Below are positions 1 through 10,011 of a DNA stretch of 64,000 bases, piece after piece. This DNA comes from Chitinophaga pinensis DSM 2588 (GTDB lineage: Bacteria; Bacteroidota; Bacteroidia; Chitinophagales; Chitinophagaceae): the NCBI RefSeq assembly GCF_000024005.1, contig NC_013132.1, positions 5,698,001 to 5,762,000 of the forward strand, written 5' to 3'. Both the position numbers and the translations under genes were made by a program. Within the stretch, counting starts at the first letter, position 1; every line of letters starts with the position of its first letter. The notes below the pieces were generated by a model. The model saw only the letters and a program-made list of their open reading frames with translations. It was not told the origin of the DNA and made no database searches.

Positions 1-598
1 CTACTGCATAGTCAATGCCTTCTTTTATGGATGACCTGGTATAATTGGCTTCTGCCATATTATCACTCAGATTATATACTTTATCTCCCACCAGTACGAC
101 CTTACCGTAGTTCCTGATCAGGTCATGATAACGGAAAGCGCGTATAAAATGCAGTTCCCCTCTCAGTTTGTTTCTCAGTCCTTCACTCATCTGCACCTGC
201 ATAATGTTATTCAGTCCGTAGTTACACTCGCGGATACTCCGGTAACTTCTTCCCCAGATGGTGCCGGCAATACCTGTATTCTCCGGCGCCAGCAGACCAC
301 GCTGCATCAGCCAGGTATTATCATCATTGTTATAGATCGCCTCGTCACTGGCAGAACACCACATGGCGTATTCAAAACCTCTGCCAAAACCCGGGTTCGT
401 ACCCTCTCCTTCCTTATCCTGGAGCTTGATGCTCATATACCGGTTGATCACATAATCATTGAATAGAGACGAGTCAGATAAGATCGTTACATCAGCCACC
501 CTGTCGGTCGGAACCACATCCAGATAATCTTTTTTACAGGAGGCGAAGGTTGCGCCGGCAAGCGCTATAATGGAATAAAAAATGTGCTTAGTTTTCAT
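1..598 (-). CDS. SusD/RagB-family surface lipoprotein, N-terminal part (runs off the left edge)
   Basis: An open frame starts with ATG at 598 and continues without a stop to base 1, giving about 199 residues. The N-terminus is a lipoprotein signal with lipid-acceptor Cys21 followed by KKDYLD, the usual start of mature SusD proteins. The segment RGELHFIRAFRYHDLIRNYG matches the conserved SusD helix. SusD proteins bind oligosaccharides or peptides at the cell surface and form the lid over a SusC channel. It lies 18 bases downstream of the susC-like gene on the same strand, so the two are surely co-transcribed. The substrate cannot be read because the C-terminal half is outside the window. Confidence 0.93.
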   Translation of the reverse strand, partial: MKTKHIFYSIIALAGATFASCKKDYLDVVPTDRVADVTILSDSSLFNDYVINRYMSIKLQDKEGEGTNPGFGRGFEYAMWCSASDEAIYNNDDNTWLMQRGLLAPENTGIAGTIWGRSYRSIRECNYGLNNIMQVQMSEGLRNKLRGELHFIRAFRYHDLIRNYGKVVLVGDKVYNLSDNMAEANYTRSSIKEGIDYAV

Positions 599-616
599 CG
601 ATGGAATTTTTACGGA

Positions 617-3600
617 TTAAAATTTAACGTTCACGCCTGCATTCACGATACGCTGCTGTGGATAGAATTGTCCGCTGCCGCTACTACCTTCCGGATCATA
701 GTCTTTCACTTTGGTAATGGTGAACAGGTTAAATGCATTGGCATAGATCCGCACGCCAGCCAGTCTCAGTCTGGAGAGCAAATTAGCATTCAGGTTATAG
801 CCCAGTTCCACGTTTTTCAAACGGAGGAAAGAAGCATTATTCAGCCAGAAATTATTCTGATATAAACCACCATTGACAGAAGAAGAAGCTCTTTCATCTA
901 CTCTTGGATAGGAGCCGTTTGGATTGCCTGGACTCCAGCGATTGTCCGCCCAGCTGCTATAGAAGTTACCAATAGTACCCGACTCCGGTAATACGTACTG
1001 ACTTACGTGCGTCTGTCCGGAAAATACGATAGACAGGTCGATGCCTTTATAATCAGCGCCCATTACGATACCGTAGGTAATCTCAGGAATGTTGCCATAT
1101 TTTGTCCTGGTCGCATCATCTGCATTGATCTTACCGTCCTGGTTATAATCTTCATATATCAGATCACCCGGTTTAGCGCCGGTCAGGTGCGGATGTTTAT
1201 TCAGGTCATCTTCTGTTCTGAAAATACCGATGGCATTGTACAGCAGATAAGTATTCAGCGGTCTGCCGGTAATACGCTGGTAAGCCAGGGTGCCAGGCGC
1301 TTCATCCAGGAAGATGATTTCACTCTTGGCGTAAGTAATGTTACCACCGATATTATAATGAATACCATTATTGGTTTTGTTATTATAGCCCAGGGTAGCT
1401 TCAATACCCTTGCTGTTCACTTTACCGAGATTCTCGGAAGGTACCAGCGGCTGACCGCCATTCGGGTTCACAATACCAGACAGCTGCGGGATTGACGCAT
1501 TTCTCATGGCGAGAATGTCGGAACGTTTCTGCTGGAAGTAGATAAACTCCAGGTTGAAATGGTTCAACACCTGTGCATTGAAACCTACATCCAGTTTTTT
1601 CGCTGTTTCCCAGGTAATATTAGGATTTCCCAGTTTGATCAGGTCTATACCCGGCTGAATAGCACTACCGATCACATACTGGTTGTTGAAGGAGTAGTTA
1701 TCATAATACTGGAACAGGCCCACGTTATCATTACCCAGGGTGCCATAGGAACCTCTCAGTTTCAGGTCATTGATAAAGCCTACTGATTTGAACCATTCTT
1801 CCTGTGATACGCGCCATCCGGCCGATATGGAAGGGAAGAAACCGTACTGATTCCCTTTAGGGAAGGTGGAGGAACCATCGATACGGGCCTGTGCTTCCAG
1901 CAGGTACTTCTCTTCGTAGTTATAAGCGATACGGCCGAAGTAACTTTTCCTGGTGAAATTATAGCTGTTACCGGAGTTGTTCTTATCAGTAGCGGCTGCA
2001 CCACCCTGAGAAAGCTCCGGCGTTGCAGAAGTCGGGAAATTCATTCTGTATGCGCCCATGCTATCCTGTGCAGTTTTGCTTTGCTCATAAGCGATGAAGG
2101 CGTTTACATCATGTTTACCGAATTTCCTGGCGTAGTTCAGTTTAATATTTGAAACAATCAGAGAGCGGTTCAGCTGTCCCTGTGATAAAGTTGCGGCTCC
2201 CGCGGCGCCACCTACAATCGTCTTGTTATAAGTATTGGCAGTTTTATCATACAGGTAAACAGCGTAAGGTTTGCTGAATGATTTGGCAAAGCTCCAGGAT
2301 TTATCCACGGAGAAGAAACCATCCAGGGATAGACCATCCACACCTGGTATGGCGTAGCTACCTTTCAGGATACCATTGAACACCTGTGTCGGATTACGAT
2401 TGGTACCACCGATGTCTGTTACCTGTAATACCGGGTTATTATTTTCGATACCGGAAGTAGGGAGGCCATTCGGGTAACGGGCAGCTACGGTCGGATAAGC
2501 ACGGTAGATCGAACGGAAAATGTCTCCGGCGCCTGTTTGAGGATAAAGGCGGTCTTCCTGACGACCGGAGAGATAAATACCTACTTTCAGTCGTTTGGTA
2601 ACATCGGCATCGATATTAGACCGGAAGTTATACTGATGATAGTCGGTCACCCCTTCCCTGTAAATGCCATCCTGTTTGATCATACCGAGAGAAGCGTAAT
2701 ATCTTACGTTGTCGGTGCCGCCGCTTACTGACAGGTTATGCTGGTTCTGCAGCGCGACACTTTTCAGTGCCTCTTTCTGCCAGTCTGTATTAGGGTAATT
2801 CAGGGGATCGGAACCATCCCTGAATTTCTGGATTTCTGCGGCAGAATAGAGCTGGTTCATACCGCCTGCAGGACTACCATAATAACGGATCTCATTAGTG
2901 ATCTCTGCATAGGTGGCTGCATCTGCCATTTTAGGCAGTCTGGTCGGAGAAGAAAAACCCTGGTTAAAACTGTAGCTGATGGCAGGCTTACCGGTTTTAC
3001 CCCGTTTGGTGGTCACGAGGATCACCCCGTTTGCTGCACGGCTACCATATACAGCTGCGGAAGCGTCTTTCAGTACGCTGATGCTTTCGATATCATTCGG
3101 ATCCAGTCGATCCAGTCCGCCGATCTGTCCCGGCACACCATCTACCACGATCAGGACGTCGTTGCTACCCGGAGTAGCCAGACCACGTATGGTGATATTA
3201 GAACCGTCATAGCCCGGTTCACCGGAGCGGTTGTTGGTGATCACTCCGGAGAAACGACCGGCCAGTGCATTGGATACGTTTGGCTGCGGACTTTTGATAA
3301 TATCGGACCCCTTAACCACAGAAATAGACCCTGTCAGGGTTGCTTTTTTCTGGGTACCGTATCCAACGACTACCACTTCATTTACATTCTGAGAACTGGT
3401 AACAAGGGAGACATTAACAGCGGCTCCGCCTTTTACAATAATTTCCTGTGGAGAATAGCCCATGTGATTGAAGACCAGGGTATCGCCCGGTGCTGCTGTC
3501 AGGGTGAAACGCCCCTGTTCATTTGTCAGTGCTCCCTGGTTTGTCCCCTTTACCCGCACACTTACGCCGGGTAAAGCGTCTTTCCCTTCAGTCACCCTTC

Positions 3601-3718
3601 CTGCCACACTGGTCTTCTGTGCCTGCAATACAGGGATATGGGACAGGGAAAAAAGGAGGATAAGGAGCCATTGCTGTAGTGAAACAGACGTCACTACCCT
3701 AGATAAGCATTTTTTCAT
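617..3718 (-). CDS. SusC/RagA-family TonB-dependent outer-membrane transporter
   Basis: The product has 1033 residues, normal for SusC. A signal peptide (about 1-34) is followed by a carboxypeptidase-like regulatory domain (about 37-112), the family signature EVVVVGYGTQKKATLTGSIS near residue 115, a plug domain with DVLIVVDGVPG and SVLKDASAAVYGSRAANGVI, and a large beta-barrel. There is no STN signalling domain, which fits control by the neighbouring hybrid two-component regulator rather than a sigma/anti-sigma pair. It should import an oligomer bound by the downstream SusD lipoprotein using TonB energy. The start is the ATG at 3718, just before the signal peptide. The substrate is unknown; no glycoside hydrolase of this locus is in view. 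Confidence 0.95.
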   Translation of the reverse strand: MKKCLSRVVTSVSLQQWLLILLFSLSHIPVLQAQKTSVAGRVTEGKDALPGVSVRVKGTNQGALTNEQGRFTLTAAPGDTLVFNHMGYSPQEIIVKGGAAVNVSLVTSSQNVNEVVVVGYGTQKKATLTGSISVVKGSDIIKSPQPNVSNALAGRFSGVITNNRSGEPGYDGSNITIRGLATPGSNDVLIVVDGVPGQIGGLDRLDPNDIESISVLKDASAAVYGSRAANGVILVTTKRGKTGKPAISYSFNQGFSSPTRLPKMADAATYAEITNEIRYYGSPAGGMNQLYSAAEIQKFRDGSDPLNYPNTDWQKEALKSVALQNQHNLSVSGGTDNVRYYASLGMIKQDGIYREGVTDYHQYNFRSNIDADVTKRLKVGIYLSGRQEDRLYPQTGAGDIFRSIYRAYPTVAARYPNGLPTSGIENNNPVLQVTDIGGTNRNPTQVFNGILKGSYAIPGVDGLSLDGFFSVDKSWSFAKSFSKPYAVYLYDKTANTYNKTIVGGAAGAATLSQGQLNRSLIVSNIKLNYARKFGKHDVNAFIAYEQSKTAQDSMGAYRMNFPTSATPELSQGGAAATDKNNSGNSYNFTRKSYFGRIAYNYEEKYLLEAQARIDGSSTFPKGNQYGFFPSISAGWRVSQEEWFKSVGFINDLKLRGSYGTLGNDNVGLFQYYDNYSFNNQYVIGSAIQPGIDLIKLGNPNITWETAKKLDVGFNAQVLNHFNLEFIYFQQKRSDILAMRNASIPQLSGIVNPNGGQPLVPSENLGKVNSKGIEATLGYNNKTNNGIHYNIGGNITYAKSEIIFLDEAPGTLAYQRITGRPLNTYLLYNAIGIFRTEDDLNKHPHLTGAKPGDLIYEDYNQDGKINADDATRTKYGNIPEITYGIVMGADYKGIDLSIVFSGQTHVSQYVLPESGTIGNFYSSWADNRWSPGNPNGSYPRVDERASSSVNGGLYQNNFWLNNASFLRLKNVELGYNLNANLLSRLRLAGVRIYANAFNLFTITKVKDYDPEGSSGSGQFYPQQRIVNAGVNVKF

Positions 3719-3790
3719 AACGTACTTTCCTTTAAAATTGACAGATAGTTGGTTATACTATGTTTACGTGGTATTTGTATGCCTAAATTA

Positions 3791-3828
3791 GGGGGATAAA
3801 AGTGACTCATTGAGGGGGTAAATCACTT
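3791..3828 (-). promoter_or_regulatory. Candidate operator upstream of susC-like gene
   Basis: Between the regulator gene and the susC-like gene there are G5 runs followed by A/T (read on the plus strand) at 3791 and 3814, 23 bases apart, and an inverted repeat AAGTGA (3800-3805) / TCACTT (3823-3828). Tandem direct repeats about two helical turns apart suit the AraC-type output domain of the adjacent hybrid regulator. No clear TAnnTTTG element was recognised here, so the assignment is inference. Confidence 0.4.
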
Positions 3829-3860
3829 AAAAAAGGGGGTATATTCATATTTTACCCCCC
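3829..3860 (-). terminator. Rho-independent terminator of the hybrid regulator gene
   Basis: On the minus strand the stem GGGGGTA / TACCCCC (loop about 11 bases) is followed directly by T6. It starts two bases after the stop codon of the hybrid regulator. It separates that gene from the susC-like gene and makes an independent susC promoter likely. Confidence 0.8.
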
Positions 3861-3861
3861 A

Positions 3862-6800
3862 TTAATTGTCTGTTCTGACAATGTTCAGGTCTTCATTAAA
3901 GGAGTGCCGGTATTTCTTTACATATTCGGACGGATTCATCCCGAACAATTTGAAAAACTGCTCCCGGAAGTACTTGATATCGCCTATTCCGACCTGGAAA
4001 GCGGCCTGATTGACGGTATAGTTCTCCCGTAGCATTAAAACGGCTGCTTTCCGCAAACGGATAGACCGGATAAAGGCATTAATGGTTTGTCCGGAGATGG
4101 ATTTTACCTTCTTATACAGACTGGAGTGGCTCATACCGATAGCCTGTGTGAAGGTTTTAATGGTGAAATCTTCATTTCCAAGGTTGTCTTCTACGATCTC
4201 GATGCACTTCTTTAGAAAGTCCTGGTATTCGGCGGGTACTTTCAGATCCGTTCGCTTCAGGGTGATCCGGTCAAGAAAATATTCTCTGAGGAGGTTCCTG
4301 TTTCTGATGATGGTCTGCACTTTTACCAGTAAGAGGTCGTTGTCAAAAGGTTTGGTAATATAATCGTCTGCCCCGCCTTCAATACCTTCCAGTCGGGACG
4401 CAGGAGAAGACGCGGCTGTCAGGAGAATAACCGGAATATGGCAGAGTGCTTCTGTTTCCTTTATTTTCCGGCAGAGGGCGAGCCCGTCCATACCATCCAT
4501 CTGTACATCACTGATCACCAGATCAGGCATATATTTTTCGATAGCGGCAAATCCGTCTGCCCCGTTTTCGGCCTCGTATACAATATATTTATCTGAGAAC
4601 AGCTGGTGGAGGTAGCCCCTTATTTCCGCATTATCGTCAATCAGCAGCATTGATCTCTTTTCTGTGATCAATTCCTCAGATACAGCTGTTTTTGCCGGCT
4701 TGCTATAGACTTCTTCCATTAATTCATCCAGTATAGCTGATTTCTTCACCGGCTCTTCCATCAGTTGAGACGGCTCAAAATGGGCGGCGCCTGTCTGCAG
4801 GTAGATAGAAAAAGCCGTTCCCTGATGGAGGGTACTTTTAAACGTAACGCTGCCCCGATGGTTCTCTATGAACTGCCTGACAAGATACAGACCGATTCCG
4901 AATCCGGACTGTTTACTGTCTCCCTGCTGGAATTTATCGAAGATCCTGCTCTGCAGATGTTCAGGTATACCTGAACCAGAATCTGTTACGGTGATCGTCA
5001 CTTCCAGATCGGTACATATTACGGTACAACTTATTTTTCCCCCATCTGGTGTAAACTTAAAAGCATTGGAGAGCAGGTTAAAAAGTGCGATCTCTATCTG
5101 TTCGTAGTTGGCGTAAATGTCAGCAGTCTCATTCGCAGTAATAAATTCATAGGCAATATGACGTGTTTCTGCCTGCTGGGTGAAACAGAGGAAGACCTCA
5201 TTACAGAGTGCGATAATATCAAGGCGGGCGACTTTCAGTTCTTCGTCATTACCGGCTTTGCGGAACAGCAGCAACTGATCGACAAGACTCAGCAAACGCC
5301 GGGCATTTCTATATACAACACCCAGGTTTTCATTGTCTTTCAGTTCTTTCAGCGGATTGATGATCAGCGTCAGCGGTGTTCTGAATTCATGGGAGACATT
5401 GGTAAAGAAAGAGAGTTTCTTTTCATTGATCTCTTTTTCTTTTTCGCTCTCCAGGTGCGCCAGTTTGATTTCATATTTCAGTCTTTCCTGTCGGGACTTG
5501 TATTGAATATATGCATAGATCAGCATGGAGACCAATATCAGGTAAGCCATATAGGCCCAGGGGGTTCTGTACCAGGGGGGCAATACGATTACTTTTAGTA
5601 ATTGCAATTCCTGGCCCCATTTACCATCCGCGTTGGTCACCCGTACCTTAAATATATAGCGTCCCTCCTGCAAACGGGTATAATTCGCCGTCCTGGCTTC
5701 CCCGCCATCGTTCCAGTTCTTATCCCAGCCTTCCAGGAGATAGGTGTAACTTATCTTATCAGGGGAAGTATATTCCAGTGAGACGAAATCCAGGGAGATA
5801 GCGGCTTTATTATAAGGAATGGTGACTTCTTCTATATTATCCTGCGAACGGGCGGAAATGAGGTCCGTTTGCTGTTCTACTGAGTTATTATTAATGCGGA
5901 TACCCGTCAGGAATACCGGGGCAAAACTACTGCGTTCATAGATACTATCCGGATGAAAAATATTGAAGCCTTTGATCCCCCCAAAAAGGAATTCGCCTGA
6001 CTGTAACTTCAGGGCGGCGTTATAGGCAAACTGGTTGCTTTGCAATCCGTCAGAACGGGAAAAGTTACGCACAGTGTGTTGTACAGGATCAAATTTTGCC
6101 AATCCGTTGAAGGTACTTAACCAGAGAAAGCCTTTATCATCTTCCAGCAGGCGCAGGATGGTATTACTGGGCAAACCGTTGGCCTCTGTAAAACGGGTAA
6201 ATTTCCCGGTGGTACGGTCTACCAACAGCAATCCGCCACCTTCTGTACCAACCCATAGTTGTCCTTTTTTATCTTCATGGATGACACGTACCGTATTACC
6301 GATGGAGAAGATCTGATGCTGCCGGTGATCCCGGTCGATTTTTATGAGGGAAGAATAGTTACCACCCCACATATTACCATGATGGTCTTCTGCAAGACAC
6401 TGGATATTGACCAGTGTTTTATCAAAGAGTTCGAAGTTATTTTTCTCCCGGTTAAAAAGATATAGGGTACCATTGTTGGTAGTGCTGGCCCAGAGTTGGT
6501 TTCCGGCGTCCTTATAAATGCCCCAGACATTATTTTCCTCCGACTTTGTAACGGGATTGAAGCAGGAGAAATGTTCAAACGCATCCCGCTGGCGATTGTA
6601 CCTGTTCAGTGCTCCGAACCAGGTAGCGATCCAGAGATCGCCTTGTGCGTCCTGCACCATACTGGTTATGAAATTACTGCTGATAGCACCCGGAGCGGAA
6701 GGACTGTATTTATATATCTTAAAGGTATTTTTTTCACGATCCCAGTATTTCAGGCCGCCACCATCTGTTCCCACCCATACGCCTTTATGCCCATCTTCGC

Positions 6801-7803
6801 AGAAGGACAGGATGAAATTGTCTACAGTACCTGTAAATGCGTATTGCTCAAACAGTCGCTTACGCGCATCAATGATATTAATCCCTCCTCTCAAAGTACC
6901 GATCCATTTACGACCGTCCCTGTCTTCACAGATGGAATAGACGGCATTACTGTTCAGGGTCTGGCTACTATGCGTTGCTTTACCATCTCTGGCAATAAAA
7001 ATACCGTGTCCATCAGAGCCTGCCCACATAGCGCCTTGCTGATCAGCACAGAGATTGACTATTTTACTGTTTTCTTCAAGATAGTTAGCAGAGAATACGC
7101 CATTACTATAGCTGAATAACCCCTGGTCTGTGCCTATCCAGAGCATCCCGTTTTTATCAGATTTCAGGCAATTGGCCTGTGTCATTATACGGCTGATTAC
7201 TGTAATCTTTGCGGTACTGCAGTCATAGCGGCAAAGCCCTATATGTTGTACAAATATGTATGCGGCGCTTTTATCAGGTGTGAAGTCAATAGCGGTAACT
7301 TCGTAACTGGTACTGTTTTCAAGAGGGATCTGTCTGCCCGTACCGGGCAGGCGGTTGAATTGCAGGAGGCCATTATTTTCAGAGCCTACAAGCACAAGTC
7401 CGTCGTTACCCGCTTTGATGATATGGATGTTCCCCTGTACAGGTTTTCCGTTGGCAAATGTTGCTGCGGAAAAATGTTCATTTACCGGGTTAAACACACT
7501 AATGCCTTTCCTGCCACCGATCCATAAGCGGTGCTCAGTATCTCCATCAATTGTATAAATACCGTTATCTATGAGAGACGTGGAATCTCCTATCCTGTTT
7601 CTGTAGATCTTGAATTTGTATCCATCATAACGATTCAGCCCATCATAGGTGCCAATCCACATGAAACCTTTGGAATCCTGGTAAACGTTTAATACAGCGT
7701 TGTTGGATAGGCCATTCTCTATATTGAGATTCTTCAGTGGCTCACCGGCAGCGAACAGGGTGTTCATTGCAAGGCATAGCCATAACATCATTGTCCACCG
7801 CAT
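3862..7803 (-). CDS. Hybrid two-component system regulator (sensor kinase, receiver and AraC output in one protein)
   Basis: This 1313-residue protein has the full HTCS layout. After a signal peptide come many two-component propeller repeats (for example MWIGTYDGLNRYDG near residue 50), a Y_Y_Y domain (about 675-740), one membrane helix (about 746-768), a HisKA domain with phospho-acceptor His805 in SHEFRTP, a HATPase domain with NLLSNAFKFTP, a receiver with phospho-acceptor Asp1099 in ISDVQMDG and ITKPFD, and a C-terminal AraC helix-turn-helix (about 1225-1305). Such proteins sense an oligosaccharide in the periplasm and activate the adjacent SusCD genes. It lies immediately upstream of the susC-like gene on the same strand, separated by its own terminator, so it is the likely activator of this locus. 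Confidence 0.96.
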   Translation of the reverse strand: MRWTMMLWLCLAMNTLFAAGEPLKNLNIENGLSNNAVLNVYQDSKGFMWIGTYDGLNRYDGYKFKIYRNRIGDSTSLIDNGIYTIDGDTEHRLWIGGRKGISVFNPVNEHFSAATFANGKPVQGNIHIIKAGNDGLVLVGSENNGLLQFNRLPGTGRQIPLENSTSYEVTAIDFTPDKSAAYIFVQHIGLCRYDCSTAKITVISRIMTQANCLKSDKNGMLWIGTDQGLFSYSNGVFSANYLEENSKIVNLCADQQGAMWAGSDGHGIFIARDGKATHSSQTLNSNAVYSICEDRDGRKWIGTLRGGINIIDARKRLFEQYAFTGTVDNFILSFCEDGHKGVWVGTDGGGLKYWDREKNTFKIYKYSPSAPGAISSNFITSMVQDAQGDLWIATWFGALNRYNRQRDAFEHFSCFNPVTKSEENNVWGIYKDAGNQLWASTTNNGTLYLFNREKNNFELFDKTLVNIQCLAEDHHGNMWGGNYSSLIKIDRDHRQHQIFSIGNTVRVIHEDKKGQLWVGTEGGGLLLVDRTTGKFTRFTEANGLPSNTILRLLEDDKGFLWLSTFNGLAKFDPVQHTVRNFSRSDGLQSNQFAYNAALKLQSGEFLFGGIKGFNIFHPDSIYERSSFAPVFLTGIRINNNSVEQQTDLISARSQDNIEEVTIPYNKAAISLDFVSLEYTSPDKISYTYLLEGWDKNWNDGGEARTANYTRLQEGRYIFKVRVTNADGKWGQELQLLKVIVLPPWYRTPWAYMAYLILVSMLIYAYIQYKSRQERLKYEIKLAHLESEKEKEINEKKLSFFTNVSHEFRTPLTLIINPLKELKDNENLGVVYRNARRLLSLVDQLLLFRKAGNDEELKVARLDIIALCNEVFLCFTQQAETRHIAYEFITANETADIYANYEQIEIALFNLLSNAFKFTPDGGKISCTVICTDLEVTITVTDSGSGIPEHLQSRIFDKFQQGDSKQSGFGIGLYLVRQFIENHRGSVTFKSTLHQGTAFSIYLQTGAAHFEPSQLMEEPVKKSAILDELMEEVYSKPAKTAVSEELITEKRSMLLIDDNAEIRGYLHQLFSDKYIVYEAENGADGFAAIEKYMPDLVISDVQMDGMDGLALCRKIKETEALCHIPVILLTAASSPASRLEGIEGGADDYITKPFDNDLLLVKVQTIIRNRNLLREYFLDRITLKRTDLKVPAEYQDFLKKCIEIVEDNLGNEDFTIKTFTQAIGMSHSSLYKKVKSISGQTINAFIRSIRLRKAAVLMLRENYTVNQAAFQVGIGDIKYFREQFFKLFGMNPSEYVKKYRHSFNEDLNIVRTDN

Positions 7804-7918
7804 TGTACTGTATCATTTGTGCGTCAAAATAAGATTTTTTCCTTAGAAAAAACTTCTTCCACGACTAAATAAAACAGCTACCAGCGGACAGACGTCATAT
7901 TACGCCACAATAAGTGTC

Positions 7919-9790
7919 TTATATACGTTTATGGTTTAACACCTTGTTGAGGAAGCTGGCGCCGATCGGATCTGCAAATACACGATCAACGAGCAATGTT
8001 GCACCATAAGGCGTAACGTGGTGTTCATCGAACATGTAAGGCACATTCTGATCAGAGACCACAGGAACAGAATCCTTATTATAAACGTCGATATAAAGAG
8101 AGGAGAAATTCTTCTTCAGGAACTGATCCATCTGTTCCGATTGCGGCGTACGGAACTTAGCGGTCAGCGGCATATTCAGTTCGCTTTCCCAGGCAGCTAT
8201 GTATGGATAACTCATGGTATAGGTTTCCGTCTGCCCTATCAGCATGACATTGAAATGGTACTTATCGAGGAACTGTAATGTTTTCTGCAGGTCTTTCAGC
8301 AAGGCCGGACTGTTATTGACTTCATTGACCCAGTTGGCCGTCAATATCACGCCGTCTATTTCTGCTGCATGTTTTTCAATATACTCGTTGTATATGTAAT
8401 TGATGACGTCATCACAATGGCCCGGTACATTACTTTTCATGACAGGGACACAGCTGCTGCCTGTAGCCTGACTCAAAAGAATACCGCGGTTACGCAGACT
8501 GGCAGACAAAGGTCCCCAAAGCTGTGCAGCATGGCTATCGCCAATGAGCAATACGTTTTTGACGGAGTCTTTCAGACACAGGCAGTGTTCCCTGTCAAAT
8601 TTCTTATCTGTGCCGATCATAATAAAGCAGGTATCCTGTCTGAACATCTGACTTTTTTCCATTTCATGCGCCTGTTCATAGGCAGACAGTTGTTTACTCT
8701 TTTCTGTGAACAGAAAGGCATTCGCGTTACTCAGCATCAATACCAGCACAACGGCAGACATCGCAGATACGGCTACCAGGATCTTCTTATTGCTCTCATA
8801 TTTAAGCGCTTCAATGAACTTATAAGACAGCAATGCCAGTACAATAGCGATGGCGATAAAAGCCAGCAGGGAGGTTTTATTCCTGGTAATACCAAAATAA
8901 GTGGCCATTACCACGACCGGCCAATGCCACAGATAAAGCGAATAGGATATCTTTCCAAAGAACTGTACAACACCCAGTTTGATCAGTTTCAAATCATTCC
9001 AGTTCGCAATGATGACCATGAATGTACCAACTACCGGTAATAAGGTATAAACACCCGGCCAGGTCGTACCTCTTTTGATGAACAGGATAGAAAAAAAGAT
9101 AATACCGTATCCGGCCAGTGCAAGCCCGATTTGTTTCCTGCGGTCACTCACACGTCCTTCCAGGTAAAATGCTACGCCCCCCGCCATCATTTCCCATGCA
9201 CGGGATGGCAGGAGGTAGAAAGAGGCGGTTGCATCCATTTTAGTAAACAGAAAAGAGCCAAGTGCCAACACGAGTGTCAGACCCGTGAAGATGCTGAAGT
9301 TTCTTTTTTTATCACTAATTGTCTTATTGAACCATCTCAGGAAGATGGGGTATAAAAGGTAAAACTGCCATTCTACTGACAGGGACCAGGTATGTAAAAA
9401 GATATTGGTATCTGATGCGGGCGCAAAGTAACTTGAGTTCCTCCAATAGACAATATTCGACACAAACAGGAGGCTACTGAGTCCATTCTTCGATGTTACA
9501 TGGTAATCAACGGGGAAGGTAACAAAAAAGTTAACGAGCATTAATACGCCCACCAGCACCAGTAAAGCGGGCACGATTCGCTTTAATCGCTTTCCATAGA
9601 AATCCACCAGGGAAAAGGTATTATTATCAAGACCGCCTGCAATAATACGGGTCATCAGATAACCTGAAATAACGAAGAAAACGTCTACTCCGGAAAAACC
9701 TCCTTCGAAACGCGTTACTCCGAAATGAAAAAGCATTACTGACAAAACTGCAATAGCACGCAGTGCATTGATATCGTACCTAAATTTCAT
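7919..9790 (-). CDS. OafA/YrhL-type membrane acyltransferase with C-terminal SGNH domain
   Basis: The N-terminal part is an acyltransferase_3 domain with about ten membrane helices, opening with RYDINALRAIAVLSVMLFHF (the His is catalytic in the family) and FSGVDVFFVISGYLM. The C-terminal periplasmic part is an SGNH hydrolase-like domain with GDSHAAQLW and DEHHVTPYGA, the Ser and Asp/His blocks. Proteins of this layout O-acetylate cell-surface polysaccharides or peptidoglycan. The frame extends upstream to a TTG at 9829, but ATG 9790 starts right at the conserved domain and is preferred (623 residues). It stands alone: no lipopolysaccharide or capsule genes are adjacent, so the acceptor is unknown. 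Confidence 0.9.
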   Translation of the reverse strand: MKFRYDINALRAIAVLSVMLFHFGVTRFEGGFSGVDVFFVISGYLMTRIIAGGLDNNTFSLVDFYGKRLKRIVPALLVLVGVLMLVNFFVTFPVDYHVTSKNGLSSLLFVSNIVYWRNSSYFAPASDTNIFLHTWSLSVEWQFYLLYPIFLRWFNKTISDKKRNFSIFTGLTLVLALGSFLFTKMDATASFYLLPSRAWEMMAGGVAFYLEGRVSDRRKQIGLALAGYGIIFFSILFIKRGTTWPGVYTLLPVVGTFMVIIANWNDLKLIKLGVVQFFGKISYSLYLWHWPVVVMATYFGITRNKTSLLAFIAIAIVLALLSYKFIEALKYESNKKILVAVSAMSAVVLVLMLSNANAFLFTEKSKQLSAYEQAHEMEKSQMFRQDTCFIMIGTDKKFDREHCLCLKDSVKNVLLIGDSHAAQLWGPLSASLRNRGILLSQATGSSCVPVMKSNVPGHCDDVINYIYNEYIEKHAAEIDGVILTANWVNEVNNSPALLKDLQKTLQFLDKYHFNVMLIGQTETYTMSYPYIAAWESELNMPLTAKFRTPQSEQMDQFLKKNFSSLYIDVYNKDSVPVVSDQNVPYMFDEHHVTPYGATLLVDRVFADPIGASFLNKVLNHKRI

Positions 9791-10011
9791 ATAAAACATG
9801 CAGCATACAGTCCTGAAAAATACCCGCAAATAGCAGAACCGGTGCCTTTTTGATTGTTAATCACACTATTAAGCTGACAAATATATGTAATATAAAATAT
9901 TTACCCAATCCATATAGGCCGGAACACTCATAAAGTTGTCGATCCGTCCGTCCTGCTCCCTCCTGATGCCCTCCGAAGTATTACTTATCTTTAAGACAAA
10001 CCCATATTTAC

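Noticed and set aside
2738..3574. A long open frame (278 codons) antisense to the SusC-like gene
   Set aside because: It has no recognisable domain and is fully covered by a well supported gene on the other strand.
9791..9829. Upstream extension of the SGNH acyltransferase to a TTG start
   Set aside because: The ATG at 9790 starts directly at the conserved RYDINALRA block; the extension has no conserved residues.
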